Positions 19,593-31,164 of a stretch of DNA of 64,000 nucleotides are shown here, one piece after another. Numbering within the stretch: the first letter of the stretch is position 1; each line of letters begins with the position of its first letter. The DNA comes from Xanthomonas sp. (GTDB lineage Bacteria > Pseudomonadota > Gammaproteobacteria > Xanthomonadales > Xanthomonadaceae), in NCBI RefSeq assembly GCF_017163755.1, contig NZ_JAFIWC010000013.1:1-64000 (forward strand), given 5' to 3'. Below the pieces are notes generated by a model. It searched no databases, was not told the DNA's origin, and saw only the letters and a program-made list of their open reading frames with translations. The position numbers were made by a program, and so were the translations under genes.

Positions 19593-20510
19593 TCACGCCG
19601 GCGCGTTCGCCGCGCGCAGATGGTCGATGAACACGCGCAACTTCGGCGGCAGGTGTTCGCGCGCCGGGTAGTAGATGTGGAAGCCAGGGAACGGCTGCTG
19701 CCAGTCGTCGAGCACGCGCAGCAGCCGGCCCGCGGCCACGTCGTCGGCCACCATCGCCTCGAACACCTGCGCCATGCCCAGCCCGGCATGCACCATCTGC
19801 AGCGCCACCGCGGTGTCGTTGACGGTCAGCGTGCCGGCCACCTCCACGCTGAAGTCGCGTCCGTCGCGGGTGAATTCCCAGGCCCACAGCCGGCCGTTGC
19901 TGGCGCGGTGGCGAATGGCGTGGTGGCCGACCAGGTCCTGCGGCGTGCGCGGCGGCGCATGCCGGCGGAAGTAGTCGGGCGTGGCGACGATCGCCTGGCG
20001 CTGCATCGGCCCGATCGGCAACGCCACCATGTCGCGCGCCAGGCATTCGCCCAGGCGCAGGCCGGCATCGAAGCCGGTGGCCACCAGGTCGGTCAGCGCC
20101 GGGTCGATCGACAGTTCCACCTGCACCTCGGGGTAGCGCGTGACGAACGCCGGCAGGTGCGGCAGCACCAGCATGTCGGCGGCGATGCGCGGCAGGGTGA
20201 TGCGCAGGTGGCCGGCGGGGCGGTCGCGCACGAAGTCCAGGTCCTGGAACGCGGCGTCGATCTGCTGCAAGCCCGGCGCCACCTGCTGCAGGAAGCGCTC
20301 GCCGTGCTCGGTGAGCCCGACCCGGCGCGTGGTGCGGTTGAGCAGGCGCACCCCCAATTGCGCTTCCAGCGCGCGCACGGTCTGCGACAGCGCCGACGGC
20401 GACACCGCCAGTTCGCTCGCCGCGCGGGTGAAACTGGCATGGTGGGCAACGCGGACGAAGGCGATCACCGCGGATAGCGGATTGGCGTTAATTGTGAACC
20501 CCTGCTTCAT
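19593..20510 (-). CDS. LysR-family regulator, divergent from aldo/keto reductase
   Basis: 305 residues. Helix-turn-helix FVRVAHHASFTRAASELAVSPSALSQTVRALE is in the N-terminal 60 residues, followed by LLNRTTRRVGLTEHGERFL and a substrate domain with DLVATGFDAGLRLGECLARDM. The start ATG faces the aldo/keto reductase gene across 77 bp that contain ATCC-N9-GGAT (20516-20532), a fair LysR-box candidate. It probably controls the reductase. Confidence 0.9.
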   Translation of the reverse strand: MKQGFTINANPLSAVIAFVRVAHHASFTRAASELAVSPSALSQTVRALEAQLGVRLLNRTTRRVGLTEHGERFLQQVAPGLQQIDAAFQDLDFVRDRPAGHLRITLPRIAADMLVLPHLPAFVTRYPEVQVELSIDPALTDLVATGFDAGLRLGECLARDMVALPIGPMQRQAIVATPDYFRRHAPPRTPQDLVGHHAIRHRASNGRLWAWEFTRDGRDFSVEVAGTLTVNDTAVALQMVHAGLGMAQVFEAMVADDVAAGRLLRVLDDWQQPFPGFHIYYPAREHLPPKLRVFIDHLRAANAPA

Positions 20511-20587
20511 TCAAGATCCCTATTCTGCGGATTTATCCACGCATTGGCCAGGCCTACAGTGAGCATCCCTTCTTTTGGAGATGCGCG

Positions 20588-21676
20588 ATGTCCCTGGACC
20601 ACTACCGCCTGCTCGGCCGCTCCGGCCTGCGCGTCAGCCCCATTTCGCTGGGCACGATGACCTTCGGCAACGACTGGGGCTGGGGCGCCGACGAAGCCGA
20701 AGCCGGGCGCCTGTTCGCGCGCTACGTCGAGCTCGGCGGCAACTTCATCGACACCGCCAACACCTACACCAACGGCAGTTCCGAAACCCTGCTCGGCAAG
20801 TTCGCCGAAGGCCGCCGCGACCGCCTGGTCATCGCCAGCAAGTACACCCTCAACCCCTTCCCCGGCGATCCCAACGGCGGCGGCAACCACCGCAAGAACC
20901 TGCTGCAGTCGGTGGAGGCCAGCCTGAAGCGGCTGCGCACCGATTACCTGGACCTGCTGTACCTGCACATCTGGGACGACACCACGCCGGTGGAGGAAGT
21001 GATGCGCGGCTTCGACGACCTGGTACGCGCCGGCAAGATCGTCTACGCCGGCATCTCCGACACGCCGGCCTGGCAGGTGGCGCGGATGCAGACGCTGGCC
21101 GACCTGCGCGGCTGGTCGCCGCTGGTGGCGCTGCAGATCGAATACAGCCTGGCGCAGCGCACGGTCGAGGCCGAACTGGTGCCGATGGCCGCGGCGCTGG
21201 GCCTGGGCGTGCTGGCCTGGTCGCCGCTGACCATGGGCATCCTCACCGGCAAGTACAGCCGCCAGGACCTGGCCGCGGTGCAGCGCCGCGCCGCGGACGG
21301 GCAGGCCAGCGCCGAGCGCGGCGATGCCGCCTATGCGCACCGGATGCTGAGCGAGCGCGCGCTGGACATCGCCGACGTGGTCAAGCAGGTCGCCTCGGAG
21401 ATCGGCCGCTCGCCGGCGCAGGTGGCGCTGGCCTGGCTGCTGCAGCGGCCCGGCCCCGGCGCGATCCCGATCGTCGGCGCGCGCACCCTGGCGCAGCTGG
21501 ACGACAACCTGGGTGCGCTGGAACTGCGGCTAGACGCCGCGCACCTGCGGCAGCTCGACGCGGTCAGCGCGGTCGCGCTCGGCTTCCCGCACGAGTTCAT
21601 CAAGTTGCCGATGCCGCAGCAACTGGTGTCCGGCGGTACCCGCCTGCAGCCGCGCACGCCGGCCGCCGGCGGCTGA
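20588..21676 (+). CDS. Aldo/keto reductase
   Basis: 362 residues. NAD(P)H-dependent carbonyl reductase barrel with the catalytic tetrad visible: Asp and Tyr in [11 protein letters not shown], Lys in VIASKYTL and His in [10 protein letters not shown]-terminal NADP-binding landmarks are [25 protein letters not shown] lies upstream of the ATG. The physiological substrate is not visible. It is divergent from a LysR gene that likely regulates it. Confidence 0.92.
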   Translation: MSLDHYRLLGRSGLRVSPISLGTMTFGNDWGWGADEAEAGRLFARYVELGGNFIDTANTYTNGSSETLLGKFAEGRRDRLVIASKYTLNPFPGDPNGGGNHRKNLLQSVEASLKRLRTDYLDLLYLHIWDDTTPVEEVMRGFDDLVRAGKIVYAGISDTPAWQVARMQTLADLRGWSPLVALQIEYSLAQRTVEAELVPMAAALGLGVLAWSPLTMGILTGKYSRQDLAAVQRRAADGQASAERGDAAYAHRMLSERALDIADVVKQVASEIGRSPAQVALAWLLQRPGPGAIPIVGARTLAQLDDNLGALELRLDAAHLRQLDAVSAVALGFPHEFIKLPMPQQLVSGGTRLQPRTPAAGG

Positions 21677-21750
21677 GCCGGCACGCAGCCGGCGACGACC
21701 GCGCGCCGACACCCGACGTGGCATGGTCGGCGCCGGCGCGTATCCCGCGG

Positions 21751-21795
21751 TGCGGTTTGCAGGATCGTTCAACGATTCCGTCAGATCGCGATATC
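21751..21795. promoter_or_regulatory. Candidate AraC operator upstream of aldo/keto reductase
   Basis: This 45-bp stretch matches 37 of 45 bases of 54067-54111, which lies in front of the AraC gene at 53103-53990. Shared blocks are GCGGTTTGCAGGATCGT and GATCGCGATA with fixed spacing. It lies 88 bp before the ATG of the reductase at 21883, a normal promoter position. AraC regulators with this N-domain are often linked to aldo/keto reductases. No experiment is implied. Confidence 0.55.
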
Positions 21796-21882
21796 CGTCG
21801 CCGCGCAGGCACGCGCATGCTGTGTGCCTGCGCGCTACGGCGGAATGCGCCGCTTCTTCTTCCCCCAGCCAGGAGTTTTCCG

Positions 21883-22878
<996 letters not shown>

Positions 22879-23185
22879 GGCGGGAATCGGGAAAGGAGAA
22901 ACCGGAATAGGCAAAGCGGACGGCGCGTGGCGACAGGCGCGACGCCCGCCACACCAGCGATCGCGCCGTCTAACCCGTCGCGGTCGCTGGGCCAACCCAC
23001 CGGCTGGTATGCGATGGCGGACGGCCGCAAGTGCCCGTCCGGCGGGCTCGTTGTGCTCGCATGCATTGCCCGCCTCCCCGTCCATCCGATCCGGGCGCCG
23101 GAGCGGCGTCGGTTGGCTGGCTGGCGCATGTACGCCACCGGCGCGGTCCATTGCCGGGCCCTGCCGGAGGTCGCATGATGCGCCG

Positions 23186-23884
23186 GTGATCTCGTTCATC
23201 GTCCCTGCCCACGACGAAGCCGCGCTGATCGGCGATACGCTGGCGTCTCTGCATGTCGCCGCGCAGGCGCTGCATCTGCGCAGCGAGACCGTCGTGGTCG
23301 CCGACGCGTGCGGCGACGACACCGCGGCGATCGCGCGGCGCCACGGCGCGCAGGTGCTCGAGCTGCAACTGCGCCACATCGCCGCCACCCGCAACGCCGG
23401 CGCCCGCGCCAGCGGCGGCGAGTGGCTGCTGTTCGTCGATGCCGATACGCGGGTCAATGCCGCGGTGCTCGCCGCGGCGGTGCGCGCGCTGCGCGACGGC
23501 GCGGTCGGCGGCGGCGCGCAGGTGCGGCTGCTTGGCAGCAGCGCCTGGTACGAGCGCGCCGCGCAGGCGCTGTTCGGCTGGCTGTTCCGCCGCACCGGCA
23601 TCGCCCCGGGCTGTTTCCTGTTCTGCACCCGCGCCGCGTTCGACGCGGCCGGCGGGTTCGACGAACGCTACTACGCCGGCGAAGACGTCGCGCTCAGCCG
23701 CGCGCTGGCGCGGCAGGGCCGCTTCGTGATCCTGCGCGAGCCGGTGCACACCTCCGACCGCAAGCTGCGCAGCTTCAGCAAGCGCGAACACCTGGGCCTG
23801 CTGCTGCGCTTCCTGCGCCGCGGCCGCGGCATGCTGACCTCGCGCGACGCGCTGGGCTTCTGGTACGGCCAGCGCCGCTTCTGA
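23186..23884 (+). CDS. Family 2 glycosyltransferase
   Basis: 232 residues from GTG 23186, the first possible start before VISFIVPAHDEAALIGDTLASL, the GT2 nucleotide-sugar motif. The metal-binding LFVDADTRV (DAD) is near residue 90, and CFLFCTRAAFDAAGGFDERYYAGEDVALS holds the acceptor-side motif and catalytic ED. No membrane segment except weak hydrophobicity near FGWLFRR. A GGAGG is 15 bases from the GTG, longer than usual, so the start is uncertain by a few codons. Sugar and acceptor are unknown; no polysaccharide genes adjoin it. Confidence 0.85.
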   Translation: MISFIVPAHDEAALIGDTLASLHVAAQALHLRSETVVVADACGDDTAAIARRHGAQVLELQLRHIAATRNAGARASGGEWLLFVDADTRVNAAVLAAAVRALRDGAVGGGAQVRLLGSSAWYERAAQALFGWLFRRTGIAPGCFLFCTRAAFDAAGGFDERYYAGEDVALSRALARQGRFVILREPVHTSDRKLRSFSKREHLGLLLRFLRRGRGMLTSRDALGFWYGQRRF

Positions 23885-24011
23885 CGCCGCGCGCGCCGCG
23901 CACCCGGTGGCGACGCCGATCCGGTTCCAGCCACTGCCCCGCGCGATACGGCGATACCGCAATGCGATCGGCCCCGCGCCGCGAGCCGCGCCCTACCCGC
24001 CGGCGCGGCCG

Positions 24012-27008
24012 CTAAGCCGGCGGCACGCCCAGCGCGGCGATCACCTGGTCCAGCGGCGCCGGACGCCCGAGCAGATAACCCTGCGCATGATCGCAGCCGT
24101 GCTCGCGCAGCCACTGCAACTGCTCGGGCGTCTCCACGCCTTCGGCGACCACGCTCAGGCCCAGGCTATGGCCCAGGGTCAGCAAGGCCTCGCAGATCGA
24201 CGCGTTGCGCAGGTCGCGATCGACGCCGTCGACGAAGCTGCGGTCGATCTTCAGCGCATCCAGCGGCAGGTGGCGCAGATACGCCATGCTGGAGAAGCCG
24301 GTGCCGAAGTCGTCCAGCGACACGCACACGCCCTGCGAGCGCAGCATCCGCACCACCTCCAGCGCCTGCTGCGGATGCCGCATCAGGCTGCTCTCGGTCA
24401 GCTCCACGTGCACCGCGCCGGGCGCCAGCCCCGCGTCGGCGCAGGCCTGCGCCAGTTCGTCGACCAGGTCGCTGTCGAAGAACTGCACCGCCGACACGTT
24501 CACCGCCACCGGCAGCGCGGTCCAGCCGTGCAGCGCCAGCTGCCGCTGCGCGCGCGCGGCCTCGCGCATCACCCAGCGCCCGAGCGGCAGGATCAGGCCG
24601 GTGTCCTCGCACAGCTGGATGAACGCGTCCGGGGCGATGAAGCGCCCGTCGTCCTGCGGCCAGCGGATCAGCGCCTCCAGCTTGCGCGGGGTGCCGTCGG
24701 CGACGCGCACGATCGGCTGGAAGTACAGGCGGAACTGCTGCTGCTCGATCGCCTGGTGGATGCGCCCGGCCAAGCGCAGGCGTTCGCTCAGGTGCGAGGA
24801 CATGCTCGAATCGAAGCGCGCGATCACCTTGCCTTCGCTCTGCGCCGCGTGCGCGGCCTGTGCGGCGCGGCCGATCACCTCGTCGGCGCTGCCGCCGTCG
24901 TCCGGGCACGCCGCCACGCCGACGTGGGCCTCCAGCTGGTGCGGGAAATCGCGCCCCTCCACCGGCACGCCCACCGCCTCCAGCAGCGCCTGCACCGCCT
25001 CCTCCACCCGGTCCGGGTCCAGGATCGCCAGCGCGAAGTCCTGCGCCGGCTGGTAGGCGGTCAGGCCGTAGCATTCGCCCAGCCGCTGCAGGCGCGCGGC
25101 CACCGCGCCGCGCACCGCGTCGCCGGCCTCGCGGCCGAGCGTGTCGCCGATCAGCTGCAGGCCGCGCAGCTGCGCGTAGACCACGGTATAGCCTTCGCGC
25201 CGGCGCGCGTTCAGCGCCTCGGCCAGCGCGCGCGGGTTCAGCAGCCCGGTGGTGACGTCGTGGCTGGCGCGGAACGCCAGCTCGCGCTCGTAGGCCACGC
25301 GCTGGCTGACGTCCTCGGCCAGGATCAGCCGCACCTGGCGCCCGCCCAGATCGAGCTCGGAACTGTGCACCTTCACCGACAGCAGGCTGCCGTCCTTGCG
25401 CTGGTGGATCCAGATCCGCGGCTCGTCGAAGCCGTCGCGCGGCTGGCGTACGTCCTGCAGCACCTGCTCGGCATGGCCGGGCGGGCGGATGTCGAGGATG
25501 GTCATCGCCAGGAACTCCTCGCGCGTGTAGCCGTACTGGCGGATCGCGGCCTGGTTCACCTCCAGGAAGCGCAGGTCGTCGACCGCGAACAGCCAGAACG
25601 GCAGCGGGTTGCGGTCGAAGATCAGGCGGAACTGGCGCTCGGCGTCGAACAGCCGCGCCTGCGCCTCCAGCCGCTCGCTCACGTCCTGCACCGCGCCGGT
25701 CATGCGTACGCCGTCGCGGCCCTGCACCAGTGCGCCGCGCGCGGCCAGCCAGCGCCACGGGCCTTCGCTCAGCCGCGCGCGATACAGCGCGTTGTATTCG
25801 CCGCGGCCGTCCCAGGCGGCTTCGTACGCCTGCCGTACCCGCTCGCGATCGTCCGGATGCACGCTGGCGAAGAACTGTTCGGTGGGGATGCTGTTCTGGC
25901 GCAGGCCCAGCATCTGGCCGGTGGCCTCGCTCAGCTCGAGCAGGCGCCGGTCGGCCTCGACCCGCCAGGTGCCGATGCGGCCCATCTCGTGCGCCAGGCG
26001 CAGGTCCTCGTCGCCCTTGCGCAGTTCGCCGAGCAGCCGCCGCTGCCGCGCTTCGGCGCGGCGCAGGCTGCCGAGCAGGTAGGCGAACCCGAGCAGGTAC
26101 AGCAGGTAGATCGCCGCCGCGCCGCCGGCGAACCAGTGCCATTGCGCCAGCGCCTCGTCCACCGACAGGCCGGCCATCACCAGCACCGGATAGTCGTGCC
26201 CGCCGCTGGCCGCCACCATCCGCGGGACGCGGTCGAACAGGTCGCGGCGCAGTCCCAGCGCGCTGGTGTACGACTCCTCGCGCAGCCCCAGCGGCAGGCG
26301 CATCCGCTCCCCGACCGCGCCTGCCGCCGGGCTGCTGGCGGCCAGCAGCGCGCCGCGGTGGTCGAACAGCGCCACCACCCCGTCGTGGCCGGTGTCGAAA
26401 CCGCCGACGACCCGCTGCAGCGCGTCCATCCGCAGCCGCGCCAGCACCCAGCGGTCCGGCGCCATCGGCACCGCCAGGCGCAGCACCTGCTCGCCGTCGG
26501 CCAGCCGCTCGATCGGTCCGACGAAGGCGTGCTCGTCGGCGCCGCGGTACAGCGGCAGGGCCCAGTTGCGCACGCTGGCGTCGGCGGCGCCGCCGAGCAG
26601 GCGCCCGCCCTGGGCATCGAGCAGCGAGAGGCTGTGCAGCTCCGGATGCCGGCTCAGCAACCCGTCCAGCGATGCCTGGATCAGCGCCGGGGCGCGTTGC
26701 GCGTCGTCCGCGTACAGCGCCTGCGCGCCGGCGGCCTCGCCGCGCAGGGCCTGGGTCAGGTTGTTCAGCTGCACCTGCAACAGGCGTTCGGCGCCGCCGG
26801 CCAGCGCCAGGCTCTGCCGCTGCGCCGCCGCCAGCCGGCTTTCGCGGTCCTGGACCAGGACGAAGCCCAGGCCGGCGGCCAGCAGCAGCGCCAGCAGCAC
26901 GCCCCACACCAGGATCGCGCGCACGGGCGCGCGCAGGGCGCGGCGCAGACCGTGTCTGAACCGGGTGTCCTGCGTCTTGTCCGCACGCTGAGGCTGGTGA
27001 CGCTGCAT
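24012..27008 (-). CDS. Membrane PAS-GGDEF-EAL signalling protein with degenerate GGDEF (likely c-di-GMP phosphodiesterase)
   Basis: 998 residues. TM1 (about 27-50) and TM2 (about 290-310) enclose a periplasmic sensor region; two PAS domains follow (about 333-455 and 460-575), then a GGDEF domain (about 580-740) and an EAL domain (about 755-995). The GGDEF signature is replaced by QPAQD ([13 protein letters not shown], near 655), so cyclase activity is not expected. The EAL domain keeps its key residues: EALIRW near 776, [24 protein letters not shown] near 897, LKIDRSF near 920, EGVET and QGYLLGRP. It therefore probably breaks down cyclic di-GMP at the inner membrane, with the GGDEF part as a GTP sensor or partner. 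Confidence 0.93.
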   Translation of the reverse strand: MQRHQPQRADKTQDTRFRHGLRRALRAPVRAILVWGVLLALLLAAGLGFVLVQDRESRLAAAQRQSLALAGGAERLLQVQLNNLTQALRGEAAGAQALYADDAQRAPALIQASLDGLLSRHPELHSLSLLDAQGGRLLGGAADASVRNWALPLYRGADEHAFVGPIERLADGEQVLRLAVPMAPDRWVLARLRMDALQRVVGGFDTGHDGVVALFDHRGALLAASSPAAGAVGERMRLPLGLREESYTSALGLRRDLFDRVPRMVAASGGHDYPVLVMAGLSVDEALAQWHWFAGGAAAIYLLYLLGFAYLLGSLRRAEARQRRLLGELRKGDEDLRLAHEMGRIGTWRVEADRRLLELSEATGQMLGLRQNSIPTEQFFASVHPDDRERVRQAYEAAWDGRGEYNALYRARLSEGPWRWLAARGALVQGRDGVRMTGAVQDVSERLEAQARLFDAERQFRLIFDRNPLPFWLFAVDDLRFLEVNQAAIRQYGYTREEFLAMTILDIRPPGHAEQVLQDVRQPRDGFDEPRIWIHQRKDGSLLSVKVHSSELDLGGRQVRLILAEDVSQRVAYERELAFRASHDVTTGLLNPRALAEALNARRREGYTVVYAQLRGLQLIGDTLGREAGDAVRGAVAARLQRLGECYGLTAYQPAQDFALAILDPDRVEEAVQALLEAVGVPVEGRDFPHQLEAHVGVAACPDDGGSADEVIGRAAQAAHAAQSEGKVIARFDSSMSSHLSERLRLAGRIHQAIEQQQFRLYFQPIVRVADGTPRKLEALIRWPQDDGRFIAPDAFIQLCEDTGLILPLGRWVMREAARAQRQLALHGWTALPVAVNVSAVQFFDSDLVDELAQACADAGLAPGAVHVELTESSLMRHPQQALEVVRMLRSQGVCVSLDDFGTGFSSMAYLRHLPLDALKIDRSFVDGVDRDLRNASICEALLTLGHSLGLSVVAEGVETPEQLQWLREHGCDHAQGYLLGRPAPLDQVIAALGVPPA

Positions 27009-27327
27009 AGGTCTCCCATAGAGCGGCCAAACTACCGGGATCTTGACGCCGCCGGCGGCGCCCCGCCCGCAGCGCCTGAGGCGTTTAGAAAGGCGCCGCG
27101 GCGGCGCACGGCGTCCGCGTTGGAATGCCCGCGGATCGACGCCACGCGCTGCAACCGCCCACCGACTGCGGCTATCTGGTCCGCTTCCCCGGCGCGGCGT
27201 TCGCGTCCAGCCGCCGGCCAGACCGGCGCGGGCAATGGAGCTGCGCGGGTGGAGCATGCGCCGGATCTGCGCGGACTGCGAGCCGGCCGGGTGAACAACG
27301 GCGATTGCCGATACGCCAGGCCCAGGC
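27009..27327. other. Intergenic region without visible gene
   Basis: This stretch upstream of the EAL gene and downstream of the MpaB gene shows no credible frame, repeat or operator. It probably holds the promoter of the leftward EAL-domain gene. Confidence 0.4.
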
Positions 27328-28248
27328 TCAGTCGGGCCAGTGCGACAGCGCCTGCGGCTCCACGCCGACGCGGCGGCAGGCGCGCTGGGCGATGCCGTCG
27401 GTGAGCGCGGCGCGGAACAGCGGCGACAGCGCGCGCAGCACGTACGCGCCCGCCGCCGCGCCGGCGCGCTGCAACCGCGTGCGGCCCAGCATCGCCGTCG
27501 CCCAGTCCGGCAGCAGCGCCGCGCCTGCACCCAGGAACAGGTCGCGCGACAGGCCGGCGGCCGGCACCGGCAGGCGGATGCCCGCCAGCACCGCCAGCAC
27601 CTCGCGCGAGCGCGCGTCCACGCCGAGCGTCGGCCGCACCTGCGCGAAGTAGTCGCGCACCTCCGCCTCGGACCCCGGCACCTCGCGCGCGCCCAGCGCC
27701 AGCGCCACCCGCCGCGCCTCGGCGTAATAGCGGTCGGCGATCGCCGCCGGCACCGCGCGGCAGTAGCGCCGATAGCCGTGCAGGAAGCCGTAGGCCTCGG
27801 TGACGTGGACCCAGGTGAGCAGGGCCGGATCGTCGGCGGCGTAGGCGCGCCCGTCGGCGGTGTGCCCGCGCACCTGCGCGTGGATCGCGGCCACGCGCCC
27901 GATCAGGCGCTGCGCCTCGGCCAGCGGCGCATAGGTGGTCCCGGCGACGAAGTTGGTGGTGCGGCGAAGCCGCCCGACCAGGTCGTCGCGGAAATTGGAG
28001 TGGTCATAGACGCCGGCCAGCGCCAGCGGATGCAGGGTCTGCAGCATCAGCGCGCACAGCCCGCCGGAGAGCATGCCCGGGAAGTCGGCGTGCACGCGCC
28101 AGGTGACGCTGTCGGGACCGAACAGGCCCGGATCGCCGGGCGGCCGGTCGTAGTCGATGCCGCTGTGTCCGCGCGGAAACGCGCCCAGCACCCAGCGGCG
28201 GATGTGCGCAGTGGCGGGAGCGGCGAGGCGGCGGAGCACGGCGGTCAT
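27328..28248 (-). CDS. MpaB/DUF2236 oxygenase-like protein
   Basis: 306 residues. DUF2236 (MpaB/Lcp rubber-oxygenase-like) landmarks: [53 protein letters not shown] and [11 protein letters not shown], with conserved Arg/His positions that bind haem in characterised members. [18 protein letters not shown] block follows. No signal peptide. The family includes haem-dependent oxygenases; the substrate here is unknown. Start ATG 28248 is favoured over an upstream frame extension of poor codon usage. Confidence 0.87.
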   Translation of the reverse strand: MTAVLRRLAAPATAHIRRWVLGAFPRGHSGIDYDRPPGDPGLFGPDSVTWRVHADFPGMLSGGLCALMLQTLHPLALAGVYDHSNFRDDLVGRLRRTTNFVAGTTYAPLAEAQRLIGRVAAIHAQVRGHTADGRAYAADDPALLTWVHVTEAYGFLHGYRRYCRAVPAAIADRYYAEARRVALALGAREVPGSEAEVRDYFAQVRPTLGVDARSREVLAVLAGIRLPVPAAGLSRDLFLGAGAALLPDWATAMLGRTRLQRAGAAAGAYVLRALSPLFRAALTDGIAQRACRRVGVEPQALSHWPD

Positions 28249-28589
28249 GCGGCCATCGTAGTGGGCGAGGCGTCGGCGGCGCGTCGCCGCGAGCGCGCCG
28301 CCGCTCACGCGCCGCTTACCCGGGAACGGATTAGGCTGGGATCGGCGCCGCGCAGCGCGTGCCGCGATTTCCATGTGCACTTGCAGCAAAGGATCGCGGC
28401 GGGCGCGGCATGGCGCCGCCACCGCCCTGCGCAAGTGGCTGAATCGGCGCCGGTGGACGCGTCTGGCCGATGCAACACAGCATCCGGCACCGCGCCGGCG
28501 CCGCCGGCGGCGGGTACTGTGCTAGAAATAAAACGCATCGCCAGCGACGTCGCCGGTTGGTGTTTTTCGCATCTGCAAGGGAGCTCGTC
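28249..28589. other. Intergenic region between divergent genes, no gene seen
   Basis: About 340 bp between the MpaB-like gene and the membrane protein at 28590. It shows no coding frame with normal codon use. GTGCTAGAAATAAAACGC near 28518-28535 is the most A+T-rich part and may hold the rightward promoter. Confidence 0.4.
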
Positions 28590-29222
28590 ATGGTCGCTTT
28601 GTTCAAGGGTTTGGGATTGCTTCTGGAAGACAACGCGCTGCACCGCGAGCCGTTCCCGGCACAGGTGGCGCATTGGCAGCACAAGAGCGAGCACCAGCTG
28701 CAGGCCGAGGTCGAGCTGTTGGCCAAGGCCAAGGAGCAGTGGCTGGTGGCGTCGATCATCGGCTGGCAGGCGATCTCGCTGGTGCTGCTCGGGGTGATCA
28801 CCAACCAGCTGTGGCAGCACGACTACCACGTGACCTTCTCGCGCATCGTCATCGTGTTCAGTTCGTGGGTCGCGATCCTGTTCGTGCTGTGGTTCATCGC
28901 CAACATGTTCGACCGCACCGCCGGCTTCGAGCGCTGGCTCACCGCCTTCAACAGCCGCGCCTACCTGTCCTCGGACGCGGACACGGTCGAATGCGTCGCC
29001 GATGCGCTGAACATGGCGCGCAAGTATCCGGAGATCCTCGAGTACAAGCGCGAGGTGGTCGCCAACCGCGAACTGCGCCACGAGGACATCCGCATCATGC
29101 GCGAGATGGGGCGCATCCGCCTGCACGCCGAACTGGTGGCTGCGCTGACCCAGTTCGAAGGCCTGCCGGCCAACGGCAACGGCCAGAACGGCAACGGCGG
29201 CGTGTTCCGCGTCGCCGGCTGA
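28590..29222 (+). CDS. Hypothetical membrane protein with two transmembrane segments
   Basis: 210 residues; ATG 28590 preceded by AAGGGAG. A charged cytoplasmic N-terminus (about 1-50) leads into two hydrophobic helices, WLVASIIGWQAISLVLLGVI (about 50-70) and IVIVFSSWVAILFVLWFIAN (about 85-105), then a soluble C-terminal region rich in Glu/Arg (MARKYPEILEYKREVVANREL) and a Gly/Asn tail (NGNGQNGNGG). I do not recognise the family. It is monocistronic as far as can be seen. Confidence 0.7.
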   Translation: MVALFKGLGLLLEDNALHREPFPAQVAHWQHKSEHQLQAEVELLAKAKEQWLVASIIGWQAISLVLLGVITNQLWQHDYHVTFSRIVIVFSSWVAILFVLWFIANMFDRTAGFERWLTAFNSRAYLSSDADTVECVADALNMARKYPEILEYKREVVANRELRHEDIRIMREMGRIRLHAELVAALTQFEGLPANGNGQNGNGGVFRVAG

Positions 29223-29418
29223 ACCAGGCGCGCGGCACCGCCGGCGACGGCGACGCGCGCTGCCTTGCTAGGAACGTTCATTGCTGTGCCGTGGCATGCC
29301 GGCACGCTGGCGAGGCAGTGCCTCTTCCCGCATGGTTGCCGCCGCCAATCCCGAATCCCCGCATGCCTGGCCTCCGCCGCCGCCATCAGATGCGCAACCG
29401 AAATCCGCAGGCGCGGCC

Positions 29419-29847
29419 ATGATCTGGTTCGACGCCGCCCTGGACCATCCTGCCGATGACCGGCTCCTGCAGCGTTGCGTGGCAGCGATGCTCGGCCTCC
29501 CCAGCGAGCGCGTGGACGTCGTCCACAGCGTCGGCGAAATCGGCGACGCGCCGGCCACGTGCGTGGTCGAGGTTCGTGCCGATGCCCGCTATTCGCAACT
29601 CGTCACCTTCTATCTCGCCGAAGCGCTGCCGCGCCCGGAGGTGTCCGAGGCGGCCGTTCGACTGGCGCGGACGCTGGATACGTCGCTGCTCCTGGTGGAC
29701 GATGAAACGGCGAATCCGTATTCCTTCGTCCGCGTCGCCAGCAGCGGCCGCCGCTCGGTGGTCCTGGTGGACCCGGACGAACTGGATAAGAACGACCGCT
29801 ACGTCGTTCGCGAGCCCCGGCACGGGGATGGCGGGACTTCGGCGTAG
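29419..29847 (+). CDS. Hypothetical protein
   Basis: 142 residues from ATG 29419. The frame is open upstream, but that part uses codons rare in this genome and is Pro/Ser-rich, so the later ATG is preferred. Sequence: MIWFDAALDHPADDRLLQRC, then alternating strands and helices (LVTFYLAEALPRPEVSEAAVRLARTLDTSLLLVDD) ending in a charged tail. It could be a small alpha/beta accessory or immunity-like protein, but I recognise no family. Soluble. Confidence 0.55.
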   Translation: MIWFDAALDHPADDRLLQRCVAAMLGLPSERVDVVHSVGEIGDAPATCVVEVRADARYSQLVTFYLAEALPRPEVSEAAVRLARTLDTSLLLVDDETANPYSFVRVASSGRRSVVLVDPDELDKNDRYVVREPRHGDGGTSA

Positions 29848-29971
29848 TCCGTGGTGCTGCAACGCGGCGGCATGGGCGAGGGCGCAGCGCGCCGGCCGCG
29901 GCCGAGGGCCAAGCCAGCCGGAGCCGCGCGGCGCCGGGGCGCGAATCGATATTCGCGGCGGATCGCGCCGC

Positions 29972-30349
29972 TCAACCGTGCACGCAGTTGCTCCCCGGGC
30001 GCAGCGGCTCGGACGCCACGCACTGGCGGAAGTCGCGCGGCAGGCCGCTGACCTGCCGCGACTGGCCGGCCTCCAGTTGGAACTCCTCCAGCGTGCGCTG
30101 CGCGCAGGCCGCCTTCGCGGCCGGCGACGGCGCCGCCGCGTCGCAGGCCTCGCTGTAGACCCGGTAGTGGCAGCGGCCGCTGCGGCTGTCGAAACAGCGG
30201 AAGGTGGCGATCCCGCTCACGTAGGTGGTCTTGGCGAACAGCAGGTCGCGGCCGTCTTCGCTGGCGTGGGTGATCATCGTCAGGCTCGTTTTGTCCTGGC
30301 AGCCGGCCAGGCTCAGCAGGCATGACAGCAAGGCGGAGAAGAAGCGCAT
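29972..30349 (-). CDS. Small lipoprotein with four or more cysteines
   Basis: 125 residues; AGGAA ribosome site before ATG 30349. Signal peptide with lipobox SLAGC (Cys17). The mature part has six further Cys (in TFRCF, GRCHY, EACDA, AACAQ, FRQCV, SNCVH), suggesting disulphides and a periplasmic or outer-membrane location. Unknown family. It lies 47 bp downstream of the LytTR response regulator on the same strand and could be cotranscribed with the two-component genes. Confidence 0.7.
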   Translation of the reverse strand: MRFFSALLSCLLSLAGCQDKTSLTMITHASEDGRDLLFAKTTYVSGIATFRCFDSRSGRCHYRVYSEACDAAAPSPAAKAACAQRTLEEFQLEAGQSRQVSGLPRDFRQCVASEPLRPGSNCVHG

Positions 30350-30396
30350 GGCAGGTTCCTTGTTCCAGTGCGGAAATCGAAGCGACGCCGCGGCGG

Positions 30397-31164
30397 TCAC
30401 ATGCCGCGGAACAGACTCATGTACGGCAGGCTCACGCTCAGCGTTTCGTCGCGCTGCTTGAGCCTGAGCCGGCCCTTGCCGGTGTCCTCGCGCACCACCG
30501 ACGCCACCGCCTTGAGGTTGACGATGGTGGAACGGTGGATCTGCCGGAACGCGGCCGGATCCAGCACGTCGAGCAACTCGCGCAGCGAGGTGCGCAGCAG
30601 CGCTTCGCCGGCGTCGGTGAACACCGTGGTGTACTTGTTGTCGGCGCGGAAATACAGCACGTCCTCGAGCATGATCAGGCGCGTCTCGCGGCCGCTGCTG
30701 GCGGTGATCCAGGCCAGCGGCGGCGCGGCCGTTGCCGCTGCCGGGCGCTGCGCCAGGCGCTGCAGCAACGCGTCGAGCAGCGCGGTGTCCGGCCCCTGCG
30801 CCGCCCGCGCCTGCACCCGCTGCACGGTGGCCTGCAGGCGGTCGCGCGCGATCGGCTTGAGCAGGTAGTCCACCGCGCCGTGCTCGAAGGCGTCGATCGC
30901 ATACTGGTCGTAGGCGGTGACGAACACCACCTGGGTGCGCGGGCTGAGCTCGCCCAGCGCGCGCGCCACTTCGATGCCGCTCAGGCCGGGCATGCGGATG
31001 TCCAGGAACGCCACGTCCGGCCGGTGCTCGGCCAGGCTTTCCAGCGCGCTGGCGCCATCCTCGCATTCGGCGACGATGCGCAGCTGCGGCCATACCTCGC
31101 CCAGCAGCGCCACCAGCGACTGCCGCAGCAGTTCCTCGTCCTCGGCGATGACCGCGTCAACCAT
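30397..31164 (-). CDS. LytTR-family response regulator
   Basis: 255 residues. Receiver domain with acidic pocket E8-D9 and phospho-acceptor Asp55 ([14 protein letters not shown]), Thr in VFVTAYD and Lys in [10 protein letters not shown]. The C-terminal LytTR DNA-binding domain (about 150-250) shows [20 protein letters not shown] and [15 protein letters not shown]. The start overlaps the end of the kinase gene by 8 bp, so the pair is translated together. LytTR regulators bind direct repeats; no target can be named. Confidence 0.93.
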   Translation of the reverse strand: MVDAVIAEDEELLRQSLVALLGEVWPQLRIVAECEDGASALESLAEHRPDVAFLDIRMPGLSGIEVARALGELSPRTQVVFVTAYDQYAIDAFEHGAVDYLLKPIARDRLQATVQRVQARAAQGPDTALLDALLQRLAQRPAAATAAPPLAWITASSGRETRLIMLEDVLYFRADNKYTTVFTDAGEALLRTSLRELLDVLDPAAFRQIHRSTIVNLKAVASVVREDTGKGRLRLKQRDETLSVSLPYMSLFRGM

